Assembly (NCBI GenBank): GCA_029216955.1
Contig: JANAVB010016200.1
Coordinates: forward strand, 601,675 to 665,674
Reading direction: 5' to 3'
Length of the DNA: 64,000 nt
DNA from: Iris pallida
Taxonomy: Eukaryota > Streptophyta > Magnoliopsida > Asparagales > Iridaceae
Position 1 is the stretch's first letter; the number at the start of each line of letters is the position of its first letter. A model generated the notes under the pieces. It was given only the letters and a program-made list of their open reading frames with translations, had not been told where the DNA came from and made no database searches. A program made the translations under genes and the position numbers. Below are positions 1 to 12,608 of the stretch, piece by piece.

Positions 1-1
1 T

Positions 2-2972
2 TTGTTTGGTTGGTTGTTATTACACCATCCTGCATTGATGGACCCTGCTCTTGGCATTGGTGGTGCGCTGGCAGCGAACTTCATTGGTAGATTTGAAAAG
101 GCTAAATGGAAGGTGGAGTCCGTGCTTGATTGCAGAAAAGCATTTAATAGGGGCGCAGATTATAATTTTTCTGTATTACACTCCCACCTGAGTATGAGGA
201 CTTCCTAGCTCTCCTCGTAGACTTAGAACCTGTCGGTTCCCGTCCATCTCCCGAGGCCATTTCATGGTTGAAGATGATTAGGCCTTCTCATCTGGTGTAC
301 TAGTTTGAGAATGACTGTTATTTAGACTCGTACTTGCTAAGCCGCTTTGCTCGTCAGTTTGGCTACGACCAGCTACACGTCGGGAATGCGATGACTTGTC
401 TTAAAGCCTTCGAGCATTTGATTGATGGCACTCGAGAATGGGGATATTTTAGTTTAAGAGGCCCGAAAGCTGTATTCACTATGCCCTCTACCACTTCTGA
501 GAATAGTCTGCGTATGCTGGGTTCATACGCACATTTTGATACTTCATCCAACACTTTCTTTAATGGTTATTCAATGGCAGATTGCTTCATCAGGGCGAAG
601 AAAGCGGTTGATAGGAATAAGACCACTATTAATTTGACTGAGGTAGAAGAGAATGTTCCCGCCGATGAACCTTTGGAATCTGTGGATGTGGGTTTCTATG
701 ATGAAGTTCAGGACCCACTGTGTATCCTTCTTAAGAAGCAAAAAGAGAAGTCTCCCACGAAGAAAGCGAGCAAAAAACAAAAGACTGGGGCCTCCTCTGC
801 TCAGTCAGCCCTTGATGATCCTCTTTCACCTACTGTAGGGAAGAAGAAAGCGAAGGAGACAATCGTTGTCGAGAAGCCTGTAGCCAGGACCAGACTTCAG
901 ACACGGCAAATGGAAGATGGGCTCCCGCCTGGAGCAACCACTTCTCTCAAAGGATTAACTACATCCCCCTTTTAGAGAGAGAGAGCACGGGTGTCGAGGA
1001 GGAAACAAGCATAAAATGGCTCATTCCTGAAGAAGCACAACCTTAACCGCCTGCTCCTATTGAGGTGACTACAACATCTCCATAACCATCGTTCAAGCGT
1101 TCGGCCAGAAGGAAATTGTTGGCAACCAGAGCCGATAGAGGGAAGTCTGTAATCTCTCCTATACCATCCTCACCAGAATAATCTCCTCAAGATTTGATTC
1201 TTCCACCACAAGCGGATCTTTTACCACTATCGGGGGATGTGCCCTCTTAGACAGGTGATATTCTCGATCTCATAATCGTATCAAAAAATATTAGACATTG
1301 ATCCGGTAGCAGTTTGTATATCTTCATCTCCAGATCTCCCACCGGCTAGTGCACCAGCTCCAACTACTTCGATGGATGTTTCCTCCATAACTGTTGCAGA
1401 GCCAACAACTGTTGAGACAGAGAGGACGTCTACTGCACTCGTTTCATCTGGTTTGATGTCTTCCTGGCTTTGAGAACTACTACCCTCCAAGAAGTAGCAC
1501 TTTAGTTTGGAATAATCTCAGTTCAGGGTAAAAAAGAAGTAGCTTCCGAAGTTCCAGCTCCTTCTGTACTCCAAACTCCTTAGCCCCCAGCCTAAATGAG
1601 ATATCATCTCAAGAGAATGAGGAGAAGATAGAGGCGTTGTTAGGTTGTGATTTCGGCAGTGATCTAATCGAGGAGGATCCTATTGATGCTGCCTTAGAAT
1701 CTGAACAAGCTGACAGCCATGATCAGGTGATGACCCAAGAGAGTGAAAGATTAGTGGCCAAGGATGGCCAGATTACTGTTGAGGATAAGAGCACCCTGTT
1801 GAAGATAAGGGTGACCAGAGCCCTAGTGATGATAATCAGAGACTTGATGAACCGTAAAGCGATGAGAGTTCTGATGTTGACATTGAGAGTGAGGAACCCC
1901 AGATGATGATGAAGACGGTGATGAAGACCTTGCTAAAGGCCTCGAAGGTCCTGGGGGTGTTAAAAACCATGATATTGATGCTGAGGGGATTCAGACCCCT
2001 ATTGAGCATATTTCTCAGATAAAGAGGGCGGAAGAAGCAGCCCAAGGAACCCAAGCTGAGTCAAGGGCTGGAAGCAGCCATTTTATGTCAGGCGATTCGG
2101 CAGCAGAAAGAATCCAGACGGCAGTATCTACTTCTACAATGGAGAGACTCGTTACAGAATAAGATACTACACCTCTCGAGATTCCACATATGCTACCGGA
2201 CCCGATTAAATTTTTGACTTTATTTGCCATTGCTCCTTTCTTTGATGCCTTGTGATATGATGATTTCTACTTTGAATTACAGCAGGTCATGTGCGGACGA
2301 TCACTGAAGTCCCGTTAGCCTCAAATGCTTTTAGCCTCAGTTCCACCATGGCTCCCTTGGATGTCGGGACTCATGTCGTGGAGGAATTTCATCGAGGATG
2401 CTTGTCATCCTTTCTGTTTCAGTTGAAGGAGGAAGTCCCGTCGAGGTGGTGACACCTGGGGAATCGGCCTTGACAATTAGATTTGTCCAAACTTACACGG
2501 ATGCCTTTTTTTACCTCTTTGTGCTCTCTAGTTCGATTGGCCATAGAGAAGAACCTTCCTTATGACTTTGTAAGAAGGACCTCTCTTTTTCCAATTGAAG
2601 CTATACTTAATCTTGGCGATACGGAAAGGGAAACTTTCTGGAGTAGATCCTGAAGGAGCTCGAGAATCCAATTCAATCTTACCATGATCTGATCAGATGG
2701 AACATGAACAGCCAGGTGGATGCTGAATGTGAATCTATAGCACGTGAATATGAAGAATGACAGGCCGTGCATGGCAACTCCATGGCAGCATAGATTTACA
2801 ATTTAGAGAAATGCAGACGCTTATAGCTGAAGCCACAACCGAGGAAGCGGATAAAAACCAAGAGATATCTAAGATTGGAATTCGTATCCAAGAAATAGAA
2901 GCCGAATTGGCTCGACCTAAAAAGCGCCAAGAAGAGGTGATAGAATTGCGCCAAGTTGCTTCGAGTCATTTG
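2..2972 (+). pseudogene. Antisense ORF, PMD-like N-terminal part (decayed)
   Basis: Reading frames on the plus strand share one protein style but are broken by stops and frameshifts: 2-208, 334-975 (213 codons), 1637-1906 and 2757-2972. Around 340-370 the translation reads SRFARQFGYDQ, which resembles the RQFG(F/Y)DQ block of plant mobile domain (aminotransferase-like) proteins. Residues after ~130 of the 334-975 piece turn Lys/Ser-rich (nuclear-localisation-like). From 2757 the chain is a charged coiled coil. The last codons before 2973 run directly into an LTR retrotransposon and the frame resumes at 10969. Function is unknown; such ORFs travel in Tat retrotransposons and MULEs. I see at least three frame breaks, so it is not functional as it stands. 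Confidence 0.5.
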
Positions 2973-5365
2973 TGCCATGCCCCGACCCGGAATCACCTGA
3001 ATCATCATCCTCGCAGGGGCGTGATACCGCACGAGCCTAGAGTTGCGCTCGTGCAAGGCAAGATGACAAGTTCTCAAATGGTTATCTTTGATTCAATATT
3101 AACAACGAAAGGAAAACAGAGTATATGAAACAATTCTCTTTATTGATATCCGAAACTGAGATTACAAAGGCTTTCGTAGCCGAACAATATGTGCCAGATT
3201 GGCTACAACACTCAGGTTCTCTCTTGCCCACAAAGGATTTCACCGTTCCATATATCATGCCTTCTATATCTCGGCCGCATCAATCCTGTTGCATAGTCCG
3301 AGCGTCAATGCGATCGCACGCTTCAATACGCTTCGGCATTCCAAGCCTCAACACGTTCAAGCAATGCTTCACCGTGAGCAATCCATTCCCTGCACCCTGC
3401 ATAAACCTGGTGGGGGATCAGTACGTTTGTCCTCACATGTACTGATGCAAAGATCTTCTTTCCAAACCGACATTATAATATTTATGTTGAATCATGCAAC
3501 TTAGCTTATGATCTTGCTATGTTTTCCTTAGGGTCAATTTTATGGCATACTCGAAAGCGTAAAGCATGTTAGCATGGCAAGCATGTTATTCGAATTAAAA
3601 TAGGCAAGCAATCAAGCAATCTCGTATTTGTTTTGTGGCACGACTTCTTACCAAGTCGACGCACTCGCCCTTGCACCGACGCAAGGTGAATATGCCCCAT
3701 TTCTTCTCTGTCATGTTATATGTGCATCTCTAAGCAGGATCTATATGCGGGACGCATATGCGCCTACACTTTCAATCCATCGTTCCTTAGCTATATGAAG
3801 GTCGTTGGCATATCCGTGCCGGAATGGACTAAAGGAGTTCCTTACTTTCTTTTCTCTCCTTCTTTTCTCGATATTTGGTCGGGCTGCCCGGTATTTCACG
3901 GGTTGGGTCGCTGTCCCAAACAACCGAAACGTTCCCACTGTATACCATCATTTGCGGCTTTTTCCATCAATAGTGAGAGCTACTCGACTTAAGGATGTGC
4001 GCCTACAAAGATTATTCGTATCCCTCCTAGGCCAAGCGGTTCCGGGGCGCTCCGGCATTTAACCGTTTGGAAGAAACACCCGTACATGGGAGATATCACA
4101 TTTTATCTCTCGTCCATTCCATTCGACCATGCAACGCCCTTATTATTCAAGCAATCAAATTTAAACAACCAAACATAGTCTTGAGTCCGAGACTCAGACT
4201 TTATCATCTCGCGTCTCTTTCGTTAACTTTCTGTGTTCTTACGTTTCATACTTCGTTTCAATGATTCAATGGCATCGTGCCTCAACTCAATGTTCGTCAA
4301 CCGAACGACCCGAAGGTCTCGAACAACTTTCGAGGCACCATGTCATATTCGATAATTCTGCCACATTCATGCCACAACTGTATTCTTTCGCAACGAAGCC
4401 ATCTTTTATTATCTCGTGCACGTAGGCACGTTTCGACCGTATTCCCATGTTCTATAACTTAGCATTCAATGTTCGGGGCTTGTGCGCTAGGGCGCTCGCC
4501 TATTGTCTTTTAATGTTCTAGCCTTTCTAACTGGAGCGCGAAGGCACGGTATGGTTCATGCACTAAGGCACTCGCCGATTACAGTTATCCCATGTTCTTG
4601 CGGCTTGCGCACCGAGGCGCTCGCCTTTGCGATATCCAATGTCCCATAGCGACTCGTACATTTGATGCACGTTTTATTTCAATTGTTCTAACTTAGTGTT
4701 CGACTCACACTACAATTTATTTCCGATCGGACCATGCCCGTGGCATCGATAGGTTAACTTAGCATACAAGGATATATTTGACTTATCGCATGAAGGAGTA
4801 AAAAGAAGTCAATCCTCCCACCTTGAGTCGATACGCCTTTGTCATTTCGTCGAGCCGATGCGGCTCGATTTTATAACTTTGTTGCACGGCCACTCTCCTA
4901 ACTTAGCCATTCGAGCACTTCGTGCTTCATTGAGTTATACGTCCGATTTGCCTTAGCGTGCCCAAGTCTCAGCCCATCGCAAGGCGACAATTTAATTTCG
5001 CGGACCCCTTACTAAATATGGCAAAAGATCGACCTCTAATATTTTTGCGTCAACGTATAACCTGCACACGAAACCAACTAAAATTAATATTTGCATCGAT
5101 TCGGACTTGTGCCTTGGTCGATTAGATTTCTTAGAATCTTCGAGCCGATTCAACACACTCATCCTTCGGGGCAACGCGGCGCTTCGCATCGATTCACTCG
5201 ATGCATTCTTTGGGACAAGGCAACTCTTCGTATCGACTTAGTTCGTTGCGTTGCTCGGGACAACGTAACTCTTGTATCGATTCGCATCGATATATTTTAT
5301 TCGGTCAATGCGACTCGTTGAGTCAACGATTCAGCGTAATACGCCGTGCGGAGCGAGGCATTACA
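2973..5365 (-). repeat. 3' LTR of the LARD-like element
   Basis: Direct repeat of 8576-10963. Both copies share an array of short GC motifs and many 'ttcgcatcgattc'-like segments near 5160-5300. They differ by scattered substitutions, for example tgccatgcccc here against tgtcacacccc in the other copy, so the insertion is not very recent. Several overlapping plus-strand ORFs here are also seen in the other LTR and look like chance frames. Confidence 0.9.
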
Positions 5366-8300
5366 GAATATACCACTCAAAATAAGGTTCGTCCTCGAAC
5401 CAAAACCAATACTCCGACTAAGCGTTTTATAGATCATATCACGATCTCATCCCACCAACGTTGTTCAGTTTCACACTATCTCGCAAGCTTTTCGTTAACA
5501 TTTCAAAGTTATCCCTGCAGCTCGATTTGAATTTGTATACAACTCGGTTTGGATCCGTACCTATATTCACGGCGACCCGAAGATATATGTATTTTGACCA
5601 ATTCCAGTGGTAGCAAATTGGAACAAAGCTGACAAGTAAATTTCAATCCTATGCTTGCCATCTCGTACTCACGATCGGACTTATCTGTAGCAACTATTCT
5701 CGAAATTTCATCGCATACATATATTCGATACATAGGTGATTCATTCAATAAAGTCACTATACGCGACGCGATTCAAAATCGCCTTTCTCATTTCGTATGT
5801 TTCATATGGATTACCAACTCTATGCGTCGCGTCAAGCCATCGCACATCCGATCGCAACGATCCTTCGCAACGCCTTGTGTTCAAAATTGCCAACCAACTA
5901 TTTTCGAAGTCTGGCTATACAACTTATCTCGATACGATTTCTTTATCAACATTCGGGACTACGTCCACTAGGTGACTTACCTAGCACCGTGCTTAACTTC
6001 TCCCGACGCAACTTTAAATTGACATTATACAAGGGCCACAATCTATCCGACACGAAAGTTTACATCAAGGCGACGGTGCTCAAGGCAACGATCGCCTTGA
6101 CACGAAGGTCCTTACGATACGCCTTACGTTCGATTCCTATCGAGTAGGAAATTTACTAGCCAGATTCCTGACTTATCCGTCTCGCAACATCGAATATAAA
6201 TTTTGATTCACGTAAGCTTAATTGCAAGGTGAATTTGAATCTAACGACATGACTCGTAAGTCATTCCCTTATCGTTCCCTCTCGTGCATAGCACGTTTCT
6301 CGAAATTGCCTATCCGAATCACCAAGTTCGTTGGTGAATTTCTCGTTCGATCGTCGACCAACATAACCATTCAAGCATTCATCCGACGAATACTCAAAGA
6401 TCTAACTATATATTCTCAATCGAAAGTTGTTCCAACAATTCTCGATCGTCTAGACTTACCGTCAACATGCATCGTGTTATATTTGTTATCGGTGCAATCT
6501 CATATGCGATATCGCATGGGTCATCTTACGGTCTGCAGTATTCAATTTGATTTGGCGGTCAAGTCTTCTAGGGCCAGCTACCCCGAAGCTACGCTCGATA
6601 ACTGTGGATCATCACCGAAGGACAGTTTACTACGAACCATGCTATATCTTATTTCGGAGCCAAATCACGTTCCGACGATTCTATGCGACTACCCAATTTT
6701 GGACAAAACTATTTCTATCGGTGCAACTGATGTGCAACTATCCTCCGAGTCAAGTCATGCACTACCGTCGATGATTTTGCAATTTATGAAATATCTACTC
6801 TTATCGAGTTCGAGTCTATCTTATTTCGCGGTCGACACACGAGATGCTATATGCATCGAGCAATCGTCGATGACTTATAGTCTCGTCTTGATCAATCATG
6901 AAGTTTATGATCAACCAGTTTCGTTCCTTCTCGTATCGTTATTTATAAAACTTTGATTATGCAAGGCACACTCCATTTTGTATTCCCACATCGTGCTTAC
7001 GTTTTCTTACGTATCGATCTCGATACGTCGTATCAATTTCGATAGCGTAAGGGTCAACTTTGAATCCGTTTCGACGTCGACAACTTGCATTGCATACTTC
7101 CAAGTTCTCTACAAACATTTCCGTACGTCTCGAATCGTTTTTCGATTCGTTGCATTCTGCTATGCCTTGATCGCGTAACCGAGTTACCGATTATCCAACA
7201 TCGAACCCTCGAGTTATACGATCACGCCCTCTAAGTTTCGTATGTTTTTCAGTCGTACTCAAATGAGTTCGTCATAACGTAACCAACTATTTTCTTAGGC
7301 ACGATTACTCGAGTCAACCACTCTTCATCGAAGTTGCACATCGTGTGATTCGATTATAATTTGCATCGCCCAACATTTCTATCAAAATCGTAAGTCGTGC
7401 GATTCGATTCGTCTCGCCCAACATTTCTATCGAGATCGCAAGTCGTGCGACTCATTTGTAAGTTCGAGTTTTCCCTTTTCCGTCGATCCGATTATTGTAT
7501 CAAGGCATAATCGTTCCGCTAGTCTCGGTCGTCCGACCGACTTATAAATTTTATCCGACATATCATTCATTGATACGAGCCTCACCTTTTCGTCCCAACC
7601 TATTTTCGAAGAACACTTACATCATCATACCGTCGTACAAATTTCCAATAGAGTCTCGGTACTCTTCCGTCCGTTGCGGACAAATCTTTCACAATTCTCA
7701 CAACGTGTCGATGCAATTCATCGCACAAGTGGTATACCATATACCACTCGGAATCGAGTCATTCATCGCCTACGTGGTATGGCATATACCACTCAGAATT
7801 CAAGCCATTTCCCTCGCATTATACTTAGTTCAAACCAACGATCTCTTCCGACTCACGATTTTTACAGTGATCTTGCTTGATCACAACCGTAACTTTGATT
7901 CTATCAAAATCCGACACAACTCGGTCAATGTTCTCGTTTGCCAACATAAGTTTGGTGTGCAACTGAACGATTCATTCTATCGATTTATGATTTTAATTCT
8001 TTCCTTACGTTGCATATCGTGTAACTATTTATTTTCAATTTCCTTTGCACCCCGTGCAACGAATAATTTGATATGCGTTGCACCACGTGCATTGATTTTT
8101 TACTTCCAATACGCATTGCACATCGTGCAACAATTTATTCCCGACTTTCCAAGTCAATGCCCAAATCCATTCAACATATTCGGTATTGGCTTATCACTTC
8201 TCACTTTCATTTTAACGCATATTCACCATTAGCTCGTTGCACTTCGTGCATCATTTATTTCTCTTTCAACATGTTACATTGCAACAACAACATCCCAAAT

Positions 8301-8575
8301 CGTATTTCATAATTTTTTGCGCTTGCAGCAACTAACATTTTTACGGCTCGTTGCGTTCAATGCAATATACCCTTCGCGACTTTCTTAACAAACATCATAT
8401 AATTTCCAGAACACATGCGGCAAAATTACACGATTTGTATTAGACTTATTGTATGGAACATCCAGTGCGGCATCGAGTAGAGTCAAGAGTGATTTCAAGT
8501 GGTGGTGGGAAACTTTTAGAATTGTAACGAAGCGAGCGTCCAGAGAAAATTGAGCCTAGAGCTCTGATACCAATT
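5366..8575 (-). other. Internal region of LARD-like element, no coding capacity
   Basis: This is 3.2 kb with no recognisable retroviral domain on either strand. The longest frames (for example 6222-6956 and 7495-8232, plus strand) have no family features and are antisense to the element. Parts repeat a 'catcgtgcgattcg' / 'gcaccccgtgcaacg' type theme (7330-7450 and 8010-8260). It probably acts as structured packaging RNA in such elements, which is inference from the class. Confidence 0.6.
8561..8572 (-). promoter_or_regulatory. Primer-binding site, tRNA-iMet type
   Basis: The plus strand reads gctctgatacca, the reverse complement of TGGTATCAGAGC, the standard plant initiator-Met primer site. 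It is separated from the 5' LTR by three bases and fixes the element's orientation. Confidence 0.95.
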
Positions 8576-10963
8576 TGTCACACCCCGACCCGGAATCACC
8601 TGAATCATCGTCCTCGCAGGGGGCGTGATGCCGCACGAGCCTGGAGTTGTGCTCGTGCAAGGCAAGATGACAAGTTCTCAAATGGTTATCTTTTGATTCG
8701 ATATTAACAACGAAAGAAAAACAGAGTATACGAAATAATTCACTTTATTGATATCTGAAACTGAGATTACAAAGGCTTTCGATAGCCTAATAGTATGTGC
8801 CAGATTGGCTACAACACTTAGGTTCAATCTTTCCCACAAAGGATTTTACCGTTCTATACATCATGCCTTCTATATCTCGGCCGCATCAATCCTGTTGCAT
8901 AGTCCGAGCGTCAATGCGATCGCACGCTTCAATACGCTTCGGCATTCCAAGCCTCAACGCGTTCAAGCAATGCTTCGCCATGAGTAATCCATTTCCTGCA
9001 TCCAGCATGAAGCTGGTGGAGGATCAGTACGTTCGTCCTCGCATGTACTGATGCAAAGATCTTCTTTCCAAACCGACATTGTAATATTTATGTTGAATAA
9101 TGCAACTTAGCTTATGATCTTGCTATGTTCTCCTTAGGGTCAATTTTATGGCATACTCGAAAGCGTAAAGCATGTTAGCATGGAAAGCATGTTATTCGAA
9201 TTAAAATAGGCAAGCAATCTCGTGTTTGTTTCGTGGTGCGACTTCTTACCAAGTCGATGCACTCGCCCTTGCACCGATGCAAGGTGAATACGCCCCATTC
9301 CTTCCCTGTCATGTTATATGTGCATCTCTAAGCAGGATCTATATACAGGACGCATATGCATCTACACTTTTAACCCATCATTCCTTAGCTATATGAAGGT
9401 CGTTGGCGTATCCGTGCCGGAATGGACTAAAGGAGTTCCTTACTTTCTTTTCTCTCCTTCTTTTCTCGATATTTGGTCGGACTGCCCGGCGTTTCATGGG
9501 TTGGGTCGCTGTCCCAAACAACCGAAATATTCCCGCTGCATACCATCATTTGCGGCTTTTCCCATCAATAGCGAGAGCTACTCGACTTAAGGATATGCGC
9601 CTACAAAGATTATTTGTATCCCTCCTAGGCCAAGCGGTTCCGGGGCGCTCCGACATTTAACCGTTTGGAGGAAACACCCGTGCACGGGAGATATCACATT
9701 TTATCTCTCGTCCATTCCATTCGACCATGCAACGTCCTTATTATTCAAGCAATCAAATTTAAACAACCAAACGTAGTCTTGAGTCCGAGACTCAGACTTT
9801 ATCATCTCGCGTCTCTTCCGTTAACTTTCTGTGTTCTTACGTTTCATACTTCGTTTTAATGATTCAATGGCATCGTGCCTCAACTCAATGTTAGTCAACC
9901 GAACGACCCGAAGGTCTCGAACACCTTTTGAGGCACCATGTCATATCCGACAGCTCCGCCACATTCATGCCACAACGGTATTCTTTCGCAACGAAACCAT
10001 CTTTTATTATCTTGTGCACGTAGGCACGTTTCGACCGTATTCCTATGTTCTATAACTTAGCATTCAATGTTCGGGGCTTGCGCGCTAGGGCGCTCGCCTA
10101 TTATCTTTTAATGTTCTAACCTTTCTAACTCGTGCGCGAAGGCACGGTATGGTTCGTGCACTAAGGCACTCGCCGATTACAGTTATTCCATGTTCTTGCG
10201 GCTTGCTCACCGAGGCGCTCGCCTTTGCGATATCTAATGTCCCATAGCGACTCGTGCATTTGATGCACGTTTCATTTCAATTGTTCTAACTTAGTGTTTG
10301 ACTCACACTACGATTTATCTCCGATCGGACCACGTCCGTGGCATCGATAGGTTAACTTAGCATACAAGGATATATTTGACTTATCACATGAAGGAATAAA
10401 AAGAAGTCAATCCTCCCACTTTGAGTCGATACGCCTTTGTCGTTTCGCCGAGCCGATGCGGCTCAATTTCATAACTTTGTTGCACGGCCACTCTTCTGAC
10501 TTAGCCATTCGAGCACTTCGTGCTTCATTGAGTTATACGTCCGATTTGCCTTAGCGTGCCCAAGTCTCAGCCCGTCGCAAGGCAATAATTTGATTTCGCA
10601 GACCCCTTACTAAATATGGCAAAAGATCGACCTCTAATATTTTCGCGTCAACGTATAACCTGCACACGAAACCAACTAAAATTAATATTTGCATCTATTC
10701 GGACTTGTACCTTGGTTTATTCGATTTTTTAGAATCTTTGAGCCGATTCAACGCACTCATCCTTCGGGGCAACGCGGCGCTTCGCATCGATTCACTCGAT
10801 GCATTCTTTGGGACAAGGCAACTCTTCGTATCGATTTAGTTCGATGCGTTGCTCGGGACAACGTAACTCTTGTATCGATTCGCATCGATACATTTTATTC
10901 GGTCAACGTGACTCGTTGAGTCAACGCTTCAGCGTAAAGCGCCGTGCGGAGCGGGACATTACA
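8576..10963 (-). repeat. 5' LTR of the LARD-like element
   Basis: Direct repeat of 2973-5365, about 2,388 bp. It is the 5' LTR because the primer-binding site lies immediately left of it on the minus strand. Its left edge TGTCACACCCCGACCC is the LTR 3' end read on the opposite strand. Confidence 0.9.
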
Positions 10964-11163
10964 ATTTGGATGAGCTGAACAGACAAAGAAGTGATCTCCT
11001 CCAAGCTCATAATGCAGAGATGGAACGCCATGTTTTGTTGATGCAGCCACTACCAGAGTTTAGGAGGAATATGGCCCGAGAGCGAGTTTTTGCAACTCGA
11101 GTAGAACGTGCTAAAGCTTTGAAGAGGCAAATTCTTGACCTCAGTGTGAAGCCTCCACAATGA
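10964..11163 (+). pseudogene. Antisense ORF, C-terminal coiled-coil part
   Basis: This is the continuation of the ORF that stops at 2972. After removing the inserted retrotransposon and one copy of the 5-bp duplication, the codons CAT TTG (2967-2972) read straight into GAT GAG CTG at 10969 with no change of frame. The tail is about 65 residues, rich in Arg, Glu, Leu and Gln, predicted coiled coil, and ends at a stop at 11161-11163. There is no independent ATG at the left edge, which supports its being half of a larger ORF. Confidence 0.65.
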
Positions 11164-11932
11164 AGTTTTTAGAAAAAGGGGAATGAATATAATAACTCAT
11201 TTTTTGAAGTACTTTTTATCACACTTTTGATAAATGTAATAGCTTTTTGTGTTTGCATGATTTGCATGAAATAAAGAACTGATGATCTTTTGTGGCTCAA
11301 TTACTTATTATGTATTTGTTTAGGACACAAGTAATAGATAAGAGTAAGAAATATGTTCAGAGGTACTGTACGTGGTATAATTCTCGAAAATAACAACGTT
11401 TATTATATCTGTTCACAGATAATGTGGACTTGACAAAATATAATTTTGACATGTTATTTTTGGGACGACATTATCAGAGGTAATATGGACGTGACAAGTC
11501 GCTTATGTAGATAGTAGAATTCATAGGTAATGTGGACGTGAATTCGTATATCTGTGATAATCCTTAAACCAACTGGGGCTCAAGAATAGGATATCTTTTA
11601 AAACAACTGGGTTTCAAAAGATGATGTTTGTGATGACGTAGTGGATGTTATGGGTTAATCTTTTGAGGATGTATCATAAGGTCTAATTAAGACTCTGTCG
11701 GGAATTTTTGGGGACTTATTATCTGTGGTTTTATTCACGAAAGAGTGAATTAAAGATAATAATTTAAAGAATTACGTATGTACAATATTTTTAGGAAATA
11801 TAATACATACTTTTAAACAAGATAGTTTTTAAGGAATTTGTCGTTAATAGGCAACATAACGATTCGACCGTCCATCCCAGTCAGCTGATAAGCTCCGTTA
11901 GAGAAAACTTTGCTTATAATGTATGGAACCTC

Positions 11933-12608
11933 CTATTTTGGCTCGAATTTGCCTTTGCTCAAGTGTGTCAAAGTCATAAGACGTCTGACGGTAAGGACTA
12001 GCTTGGCTTTTTGAAAGGTTAGTACTTTAACTTTGCGGTTGAAAGCTTTCGAGATTCGGGCTTGATACAGCTCAATGTGTTGTTGGGCTAGCAGACGCTT
12101 CTCATCGAGTTCTTCAAGCTCTTGAAGACGAAGACGATTATTATTTTCTGCTGTGAGTTCATTGGCGACAGTTATCCTCAATGATGGAATTTGGATCTAC
12201 AACGGTAACACGGCTTCGTATCTATACACCAGATAGAAGGGTGTACAGTCAGTCAGAGTACGTACAATGGTACGGTACACCCATAGACATTCTCCAAGCT
12301 TGTCGCTCATTACATTTATTGGCAGAAACAAATTTCTTGAGAAGCTTGATAATTATTTTATTGAATGCTTCTGCTAAACTGTTAGCTGCGGGATTATAAG
12401 CTGTAGAAGCAATATTGTTGACTTGAGTGTCATAACAGAAATGAGTGAATGCTTGACTCACGAACTGAGGTTCGTTGTCATGGATGATCCGTCGAGGAAT
12501 GCTGAATCGATGGATCACATGATGCTTGATGAAGCTAATGATACTGCTTGTCTTGACTTCGGCCAGAGGAATAGCCGCTGCCCATTTTGAGAAATAATCG
12601 GTTATAGC
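11933..12608 (-). pseudogene. Ty3/gypsy integrase core and C-terminal fragment
   Basis: The minus-strand frame from ~12620 reads ITDYFSKWAAAIPL, the first integrase catalytic block of Ty3/gypsy enzymes, then IIHDNEPQFVSQAF with the second Asp (usual form sDNGxqF). After a frame change near 12210-12250 a second frame (12181-11933) gives the Lys/Arg-rich C-terminal part including the typical NRKVK segment. The N-terminal zinc region, RNase H and RT are absent because the fragment is cut by the CACTA-like terminus at ~12609. The first block is followed by an Asn-Glu rather than Asn-Gly context and the frame is broken, so it is inactive. Confidence 0.8.

Larger units (their letters stand above)
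2973..10963 (-). mobile_element. Non-autonomous Ty3/gypsy-type LTR retrotransposon (LARD-like)
   Basis: Two near-identical direct repeats of ~2.39 kb (2973-5365 and 8576-10963) flank 3,210 bp of internal DNA. On the minus strand the LTR starts TGTAATG and ends TGACA in the right copy. Three bases inside the right LTR lies a tRNA-iMet primer site (8561-8572), so the right LTR is the 5' LTR and the element reads right to left. Both outer edges carry the target duplication ATTTG (2968-2972 and 10964-10968). The internal part has no gag, protease, RT or integrase frame on either strand. Such long empty elements are known as LARDs; mobilisation must have been in trans. A trace of the usual pol-end/PPT text (cgaggacgaa, minus strand, ~5390-5400) shows descent from an autonomous gypsy element. 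Confidence 0.9.
1..12608 (-). mobile_element. Decayed Tat/Ogre-like Ty3/gypsy element (partial)
   Basis: Two pieces face each other. A minus-strand integrase remnant (11933-12608) ends leftwards, and a plus-strand ORF remnant (1-2972 continued at 10969-11163) ends rightwards, so they converge tail to tail. Plant Tat-lineage elements are known to carry such an antisense ORF between pol and the 3' LTR, often with plant-mobile-domain similarity; assignment to that lineage is inferred from this layout. No LTR of this element is in the window. Its pol is cut at about 12608, where CACTA-type repeats begin, and the left side runs off the window. The stretch 11164-11830 between the two ORFs is non-coding and repeats a motif like taatgtggacgtga several times (11418-11535). 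Confidence 0.6.

Noticed and set aside
3125..4462. Overlapping plus-strand ORFs duplicated at 8748-10055
   Set aside because: They lie in the two LTRs and differ by stops and frame between copies; duplication reflects the LTR pair, not a gene family.
6222..8232. Plus-strand ORFs of ~245 codons (6222-6956 and 7495-8232)
   Set aside because: They are antisense to a non-coding LARD interior, rich in Ser/Ile/Arg/Tyr as random AT-rich frames are, with no domain and no start context.
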